IMG/VR virus record: IMGVR_UViG_3300032293_000203
Span: 1 to 31,576 of that record
Reading direction: 5' to 3' (one strand)
DNA: 31,576 nucleotides
Source of the DNA: a virus
Position 1 is the stretch's first letter, and every line of letters starts with the position of its first letter. Positions 26,057 through 31,576 of this stretch are shown piece by piece. The notes below the pieces were generated by a model. That model ran no database searches, had not been told where the DNA came from, and was given only the letters and a program-made list of their open reading frames with translations. A program made the position numbers and the translations under genes.

Positions 26057-27787
26057 ATGGCAGCTATTGGCTCAGGCATCAATCCGGCCCTTGGCCGCGT
26101 AGACTATTCTCCCTTCCTGCAAGGGGCGCAGATGGCTGCTCAGGGCCGGATGCAGGGCTCCAATGCTCTTTCCGAGGGCGTCTCTCAGGGCTTTCAGGAC
26201 TACCTGAAGAAGCGGGAGCAGAACGCCATCCTTGAGGGCAGGAACAACGCCCTGCTGCGAGACATCTCAAGGGACCCCGAGCTCTCCTCCATTCCTGAGA
26301 TTCAGAAATACACGGCCAAGATGGCCAAGGGTGGCGGGCTTACGCTCAACGACAACATCAAGCTTAACGCCGAACTCACCACGGCAGTGGAGGCCACCAA
26401 GGCTCGCCGCGAGGAGAAGCGCCAGCAGGAATACCTAGCTATCCAACAGCAGCAGGCCGCAATCGCCAATGAGCGTGCAGCCCGAGAGAAGGCCGAAGCT
26501 GCCCGCACCCTGAAGGTGCAGCAGTCGTTCATCGACATCGCCAAGAACAGTCCAGACACGCTGAAGAACCCCAAGGACTCGTTCTTTGCCGCAATTAGCT
26601 CGGGCGCCTCCATCCCAGAGGCTATTCAGATGTCCAATTGGGCAGGTAGCCAGCAGGAGGCGGAGATGGCGCTTGTTGAGCGGAATATGAACTTCTCCAA
26701 GCGGGCATTGGAGCTTGCTGAGCTGGTTCGCAACAACGAGAAAGCGAATCTTCCGCCTGAGTTTAAGGTTGTCACCCAAGATGGCGTTAAGATCGGCTAT
26801 CTTCAGGATCAGTTCGGCAAGGTTGTGGCTAGTCAGATAATTGGCCCAGCCAAGCTGGATAAGGGCGGTCAGATTGCTGCCATCGCAAAGGACTACTGGG
26901 CCGCCAAGGGCCAAGGCGATCCGGTTGGAATTGATACTGCGCTAGAGAACTATCGAGCTGCTGTTGGTGGCCGAGACGGCCCGTTGATGAGCCGAGAAAT
27001 GCTTGTTGCAGGGGTGGAGAAATTCGGCAAGGGCGGTGACCTTGAGGTGACTGGCCTAAAGCGCAAAGAAGACTCCCCTTCCCCTAGTGCCGAGGACAAG
27101 AGGGTTACCCAATCTCCCAATCCGTCGCAAGCGGCCAACTCTATGTCGCTTGGTGGTGGCTATCAGCCCTTGGCCAATGCATCGGCCTTTCAGGGCCCTG
27201 CGGCCTCTATGGGCCAGCCTGCTGCTCAGGCTCCGTCGCAGGCCCCAACCACCCCCGCCGCCACCCGTCCTCCCGTGCAGGACATTGTTATTCCCACTCC
27301 TGCGCAGGACATCGTCATTCCTCCTAGCCTGCCTACTCAGGACATCATTCTGGATGATGCACCTGTTGTCCGGCCCGGTGCTTCTGGCTCGTTCAATGCG
27401 TATCGAAGCAATGCGGGGGTCGCTTCGGATGATTACGAGTTTGGCGCCCGAGGGTATAGCTACCTGCCAAAGCCCGGGGAGAAACTGAACGCTACGCAGG
27501 GGGCCTCGATCCTGAAACGGATGGAGGGAGAGCTGAAGCTGAGCAAGGCTCGCCTTGAGCTGCTTGAGCCCAAGGCCAAGGACAGCGCTGACACGTTGGC
27601 CCTAAAGAAGATCATCCCCTATCTGCCCAACAAGGCCTTGTCTATGCGTCTCCTGAAGGAGCTGTCGGAAGGGAAGCAGCCAAGCCTAAATGCGCTCAAC
27701 AAGGACCCGTTCGCCCGTTCGATGTTCGCTGCGGCCAAGGAGGGCCGTCTTCCCCAGTTGAATATGGCTGCTGCCGGTCGCAGCTAA
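26057..27787 (+). CDS. Internal virion (ejection) protein 2
   Basis: A 576-residue protein: short N-terminal region, long coiled coil (about residues 105-160: ARREEKRQQEYLAIQQQQAA, NERAAREKAEAART), a helical middle, a long disordered Ser/Pro/Ala/Gln-rich linker, and a short repeat QDIVIP (VQDIVIPTP, AQDIVIPP, TQDIILD) before a compact C-terminal helical domain. Length, position between two other ejection candidates and composition support this call. Upstream DNA is AT-rich (TAACTAAACAAAACT) without a clear Shine-Dalgarno. Function is inferred from context and not from a catalytic motif. Confidence 0.65.
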   Translation: MAAIGSGINPALGRVDYSPFLQGAQMAAQGRMQGSNALSEGVSQGFQDYLKKREQNAILEGRNNALLRDISRDPELSSIPEIQKYTAKMAKGGGLTLNDNIKLNAELTTAVEATKARREEKRQQEYLAIQQQQAAIANERAAREKAEAARTLKVQQSFIDIAKNSPDTLKNPKDSFFAAISSGASIPEAIQMSNWAGSQQEAEMALVERNMNFSKRALELAELVRNNEKANLPPEFKVVTQDGVKIGYLQDQFGKVVASQIIGPAKLDKGGQIAAIAKDYWAAKGQGDPVGIDTALENYRAAVGGRDGPLMSREMLVAGVEKFGKGGDLEVTGLKRKEDSPSPSAEDKRVTQSPNPSQAANSMSLGGGYQPLANASAFQGPAASMGQPAAQAPSQAPTTPAATRPPVQDIVIPTPAQDIVIPPSLPTQDIILDDAPVVRPGASGSFNAYRSNAGVASDDYEFGARGYSYLPKPGEKLNATQGASILKRMEGELKLSKARLELLEPKAKDSADTLALKKIIPYLPNKALSMRLLKELSEGKQPSLNALNKDPFARSMFAAAKEGRLPQLNMAAAGRS

Positions 27788-27797
27788 CGGGGTGGGG

Positions 27798-27806
27798 TGG
27801 TAGAAT
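27798..27806 (+). promoter_or_regulatory. Extended -10 box 6 nt before ATG (leaderless)
   Basis: TGGTAGAAT (27798-27806) differs from TGNTATAAT by one base. The ATG of the largest ejection protein follows after 6 nt. No Shine-Dalgarno or -35 is visible. Confidence 0.6.
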
Positions 27807-27812
27807 CACCCT

Positions 27813-30800
27813 ATGCCCGTTTTTACTATCAACACCAGCAAAGGCACCTTTGAGGTGGAGGCCAACCGGCAACCCACCCAAGAGGAGGCAGAGCAACTGG
27901 TGGCGGGTGAGGGCCAGAGGGAGCAGCAGATGCAGCAAGCCGCTCAGGCGGAGGATACCAACCTCCTCCGCCAAGCGCGTGGCGCCCTGCTGGAAACCGG
28001 CGGTGGCCTTGTGGGTGGTCTTGGCGGGTTCCTCGTTGGCGGACCTGTGGGCGCTGCCGTTGGTGCCGGTGGCGGGTCTGGCATTGGCAACTGGATTGAC
28101 CAGAAGCTGCAAGAGCGAGAGACGGGCCGTGAGGTGAAGCCCGGGCAGGTGGCTGGCGCCGTCATTGGCGCGGCAATTCCTGGAGGTGTGGCCACCAAGG
28201 CCGTGATGAAGACGCAGGGCTTCCTGCGTCCTATGCTCATTCGTGCCACCGAGGGCGGCGTTGCGGCTGCGACCTCCACCACGGTGGAGAAGGCCATCGA
28301 CGAGGGGCGCCTGCCTACGTTTCAGGAGGAGGTGCTGCCAGCAGCCGCTATGGGTGCTGCCTTTGGTGGCGTGGCTGGCGGTGTAGAGCGGCGCTATGCC
28401 CAAGCGGGGCGTTTCATCACCAACAACGCTGCCGCACAGGCGGCGCAGATTGGCACTGGCGCTGCCGTCAGCACCTACGTCTACAACCGGGAGAAGGAGC
28501 GAGGCAACGAGAACGCCCTGACGGCTGCGGCTGCGGCTGGCATCGCGGCTTACGGCGCCACCCACGTTCCCAGCCTGCTGTCCAGACTCGACAAGGGTTC
28601 GTTAAATCGGGCCGTATCCCCTGAGCGCGTGGTTGGCAGCGAGATAAAGATGCAGGCCGTCGAACGCATCAACACCGAGAAGGCGTTTCGGGACGATGCC
28701 GTTGAGTTGGCCACTCAGGCCAAGAAGCAGGCGGAGAAGTGGAACAGGGCCAACCCATCTAGTCAGGTGACGGACGCCGACATCCTCAGCGTGATGGAGG
28801 GCAGAGCGACGAGCAGTGTCGTCCCGGCTCCGCTGCGTCCATCGCTCATCCAGTGGCGTAAGCGCAGGGCCGAGTATTCGCAATACATCCTAGACAACAT
28901 CGACAACCTGCCAGAGGACATCCGAGACACCATCGAGAGGAATATGGTTTCGGAGAGCTACCTGCGCCGTAGCTACGCAGCGCACGATCCCGACGCCAAG
29001 CGAGGGGTGGACTTCGACGTTGATGCCGACCGCAAGGCCTACCACAAGGAGCTGTCCCAGCAAATCTACGACGAGTCGGCCAAGCAGGCTCTGGCTTCCA
29101 ATGGGGCAACGCTCAGGATGTCCACTCAGGAGGCTGAGGCGGCAGCGTCAGCCACGATGCACCGGATGCTGGGCGATGTCTACTACGCTGCCAGCGGCAA
29201 GGTGGGCGTAAAGACTGGGTCTGGCATTGGCTCCCCGCTGATGCAGCGCCACGAACTGTCCGATGCTGCACGCAGGTGGCTTGGCGAAGTGAAGGACCCG
29301 TTTATGGTGATGAAGTCCACCCTGAGCGCGCAGTCGCGTCTGGTGGTTCACACCAAGTATGACACCGAAATGGCCAAGTTCATTGTCGATGCTGGCATCG
29401 GCACTGAGAACCCCCAAGCCTTGGGCGGGTTGGTGAAGCTCACCGCTGGTGATCGCCCGATCATTGGCGAGAAGCTGTCCAAGATTTACGTGCCAGAGCA
29501 GTTTGCCAAGGCACTGGGTGAGGTGATGAGCCCCAACCTGTTTGGCGACGGTCCGGTGATGGCCACCTTTATGAAGGCGGCTACGTTGTCCAAGGCGATG
29601 AAGACCGTGGGCAACCTTCCTGAAGCGCTGGCCCCGCAGGCGCTGGGCAATATGCTGCTCGCCGCCACCTCGGGCAAGGTGAGCCTAGGCAATCTGGCTA
29701 TGGGCGTCAGGATGGCGATGCGCGACCTTGGCTGGACCGGCGGAGACCCAAAGAACAGCGTCAAGATCATCAACGAACTAAAGGAACTGCGCGGCTTGGG
29801 CGTGCTTCGTGGCGGCACGGACAGCGAGGAATTGCGCACCTTTATGTCGATGGCGGCACGGGAGAAGAACCCCTCCAAGGTGCTGGATAAGTTCAGCAAG
29901 ATTTACGGGTTTGCTGACGTTGCTGCCCGCTACGCCATCTACCGGGGCAACCTCACCGAGATGATGCAGATGTACGGCAGCAAGGGAATGAGTTTGGATG
30001 ATATGAAGCGGATGGCCGCTCGTCAGACGATGGACGACTTCGTCACGCAGGAGATGGTCCCCCGGCGCCTGCGTCAGGCGTCCGCCCTCACGTTGGCCAA
30101 CAACTTCGGCGCCTTTGAGTTTGAGGTGGCGCGCACTGCCGTGAAGCAGGTGAAGTATGCCGTGAATCTCTTCCAAGAAGGGAGCAGGACCGGGAACAAG
30201 GCGATGCAGCTCATCGGCCTCAAGCGGCTCATCTCGATGGGCAGCGTGGCTTCGGGAACGGCTGCTGCCGTCACCCTGTTCAATCGCTCGCAGGGCATCC
30301 TTGAGGACGAGGAGCGGGACTTGGCCAAGGCCGTCCCGGGCTTCGACCGGAACAAGGCCAACGCCTTCTTCTACACCAATCGGGAGAAGGGCGAGTTTGC
30401 CTACTTCCCGATGAACTACGTGATGCCCTACGCCAATATGACGAACGTCTTGGCGCAGGCCTATCGCGGGGAGAACCCCCTGCCTTACGCCAAGAGCATC
30501 ATCTTTGGTGACGATCTCGGTCCGCTGGCCACCCCGGCCATCGAGATGATTACCAACAAATACTACGGCAGCAACAGCGACATCAGCGCCACCAACGACA
30601 AGGTGGCCCTGTTTGAGCGGTTTGCCACCCGGGCGTTCCTGCCCCAGTTCTTTGCTGGCACCCTTGCCCGTGCGGAGAAGGCCTCCCGCGATGTCGTCAG
30701 CCCGATGGGTACGGTGTTCACCGAGAAGGACGTTGCCCGTCGCCTTGCGGGCATCCGCACCACGACCCTGCAATACGACAAGGCGATGGTGCCCGCCTTC

Positions 30801-31472
30801 AAGGATGCGCTTGTGCCCATCGCTGGCGAGCTTCAGGGCTACCGCCGCATCATCCGCGACCGCATCAACCGCGAGACGGGCGGCTACGACAACGTCAACG
30901 AGCCGCTGCTCTATCAGGAAAGCTCCAGTCGCTACGCCACTGCACAACGCCAGCTTCGCGACCTCTACCTCGCTTCGGTCCGTCGCTCGGGCAAGGATGG
31001 GGACTCCAAGGCCATCGCCATTATGGAGGAGGCAGGGGTGCCCAGTCGCCTCATTGCCGCCGCTGCCATTGGCTACACCGAGCAGATGCCCCGTGGCATC
31101 GAGGAGAGCGACTCCGAACTCTTTGATCGCCTGAAGGAGAAATACAAGGGCGATCCCAAGCAGATGTCCAAGATGCAGGACGAGATGCTCCAGATGGCTG
31201 GCAACAATCTGGTGAGGCGCAGGGCGCTTACCGACGCGCTTCGCTCAGGCCTGCGCCAAGACCTTCGCGGAAAAGCACCCATCTCGGACATCTTTGCCAA
31301 GTTGCCCGTACAGTCTGGTGAGCGTGCGCGGGCCATCGAACAGGCCACGCAGGCGCTTATTCAGCAGGGCGGCAAGGAGGCTGCGGCCAAGTTTGTGGAG
31401 CGCCTCCAGCGGGATGGGGTGCTCACCCCCGAGGTGCGCTACCAAATGGCCAACGGGTTCACCACCCGCTAA
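27813..31472 (+). CDS. Large internal virion (ejection) protein 3
   Basis: A 1219-residue protein. The N-terminus FTINTSKGTFEVEANRQPTQ is a phrase I associate with podovirus internal virion proteins. Residues 60-135 hold Gly/Ala-rich, glycine-zipper-like hydrophobic segments (GGGLVGGLGGFLVGGPVGAA, VAGAVIGAAIPGG), and more follow at about 180-225, suggesting membrane insertion after ejection. The rest is long, helical and charged. No lysozyme or transglycosylase motif is evident. It is probably the main component of the trans-envelope conduit, like T7 gp15/gp16. Start ATG lies 6 nt after an extended -10 box. Confidence 0.75.
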   Translation: MPVFTINTSKGTFEVEANRQPTQEEAEQLVAGEGQREQQMQQAAQAEDTNLLRQARGALLETGGGLVGGLGGFLVGGPVGAAVGAGGGSGIGNWIDQKLQERETGREVKPGQVAGAVIGAAIPGGVATKAVMKTQGFLRPMLIRATEGGVAAATSTTVEKAIDEGRLPTFQEEVLPAAAMGAAFGGVAGGVERRYAQAGRFITNNAAAQAAQIGTGAAVSTYVYNREKERGNENALTAAAAAGIAAYGATHVPSLLSRLDKGSLNRAVSPERVVGSEIKMQAVERINTEKAFRDDAVELATQAKKQAEKWNRANPSSQVTDADILSVMEGRATSSVVPAPLRPSLIQWRKRRAEYSQYILDNIDNLPEDIRDTIERNMVSESYLRRSYAAHDPDAKRGVDFDVDADRKAYHKELSQQIYDESAKQALASNGATLRMSTQEAEAAASATMHRMLGDVYYAASGKVGVKTGSGIGSPLMQRHELSDAARRWLGEVKDPFMVMKSTLSAQSRLVVHTKYDTEMAKFIVDAGIGTENPQALGGLVKLTAGDRPIIGEKLSKIYVPEQFAKALGEVMSPNLFGDGPVMATFMKAATLSKAMKTVGNLPEALAPQALGNMLLAATSGKVSLGNLAMGVRMAMRDLGWTGGDPKNSVKIINELKELRGLGVLRGGTDSEELRTFMSMAAREKNPSKVLDKFSKIYGFADVAARYAIYRGNLTEMMQMYGSKGMSLDDMKRMAARQTMDDFVTQEMVPRRLRQASALTLANNFGAFEFEVARTAVKQVKYAVNLFQEGSRTGNKAMQLIGLKRLISMGSVASGTAAAVTLFNRSQGILEDEERDLAKAVPGFDRNKANAFFYTNREKGEFAYFPMNYVMPYANMTNVLAQAYRGENPLPYAKSIIFGDDLGPLATPAIEMITNKYYGSNSDISATNDKVALFERFATRAFLPQFFAGTLARAEKASRDVVSPMGTVFTEKDVARRLAGIRTTTLQYDKAMVPAFKDALVPIAGELQGYRRIIRDRINRETGGYDNVNEPLLYQESSSRYATAQRQLRDLYLASVRRSGKDGDSKAIAIMEEAGVPSRLIAAAAIGYTEQMPRGIEESDSELFDRLKEKYKGDPKQMSKMQDEMLQMAGNNLVRRRALTDALRSGLRQDLRGKAPISDIFAKLPVQSGERARAIEQATQALIQQGGKEAAAKFVERLQRDGVLTPEVRYQMANGFTTR

Positions 31473-31477
31473 GCCCG

Positions 31478-31576
31478 TCAGCTAGTGCCACGGATGGAGA
31501 GGGTGAGGTGATCGCCTCCGTCTGTGGTGACACGCTTGGGCGTCACCTCAAACTCAATCCAGCCCAGCGCATTGGG
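31478..31576 (-). CDS. 3' end of a minus-strand gene (cut by window edge)
   Basis: Read on the minus strand from the window edge, 32 codons run without a stop and end TGA at 31478-31480. The peptide ends HLTLSIRGTS and has a believable beta-like composition with codons (GTG, GAG, CTC, ATC) like the rest of the genome. Only 5 nt separate it from the convergent ejection-protein stop. The product is not recognisable from 32 residues. Confidence 0.45.
   Translation of the reverse strand, partial: PNALGWIEFEVTPKRVTTDGGDHLTLSIRGTS

Overview
This window is the late (virion and lysis) region of a tailed bacteriophage with podovirus-type gene content. Nearly every gene is on the + strand and tightly packed with ATGA, GTGA, TAATG or TGATG overlaps. 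It runs from terminase, portal, scaffold and SU10-type major capsid protein, through an adaptor, tail fibres, lysis proteins and a nozzle candidate, to three large internal virion (ejection) proteins. No replication, integration, tRNA or CRISPR features are visible. A nested Rz/Rz1-type spanin pair, whose outer member has a lipobox, implies a diderm (Gram-negative-type) host. DNA is moderately GC-rich. The host cannot be named from the sequence.

Layout: (1) 10-977, a class II glutamine amidotransferase and a small membrane protein, closed by an intrinsic terminator; (2) 1038-1355, a structured G-rich non-coding stretch in front of the terminase genes; (3) 1356-9732, small terminase, an inserted methyltransferase, large terminase, two small genes, portal, a small minus-strand gene, scaffold, capsid and a capsid-associated protein; (4) 9757-11799, two intrinsic terminators whose U-tracts directly abut start codons, a small gene, the adaptor and a GT4 glycosyltransferase; (5) 11822-19844, a small virion-like protein, holin, a giant collagen-like fibre, a three-LamG-domain fibre, a fibre-assembly protein, the spanins and small genes; (6) 19902-23665, a small basic protein, a glycine-rich adhesin, the nozzle candidate and another fibre protein; (7) 23667-31472, a cupin protein and three ejection proteins; (8) 31478-31576, the 3' end of a minus-strand gene.

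How the genes work together: TerS/TerL package DNA through the portal into a capsid built by the scaffold and SU10-type capsid protein. The adaptor and nozzle form the short tail. The collagen, LamG and glycine-rich proteins are candidate receptor-binding parts. The 620-, 576- and 1219-residue proteins are probably ejected into the host. Lysis uses at least one holin and the spanins; no endolysin is visible here.

Most interesting observations: CATG is almost absent (two sites found by eye in 31.6 kb, against about 123 expected at uniform composition), suggesting escape from CATG-specific restriction. Five genes have a TANNNT -10-like box (four with an extended TGN) exactly 6-7 nt before ATG, suggesting leaderless late transcripts. 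Two genes start immediately after a terminator U-tract. A minus-strand gene sits between portal and scaffold with its start codon in a perfect hairpin loop. I did not find a clear, wholly new multi-gene system; the regulatory architecture and CATG avoidance are the best leads.
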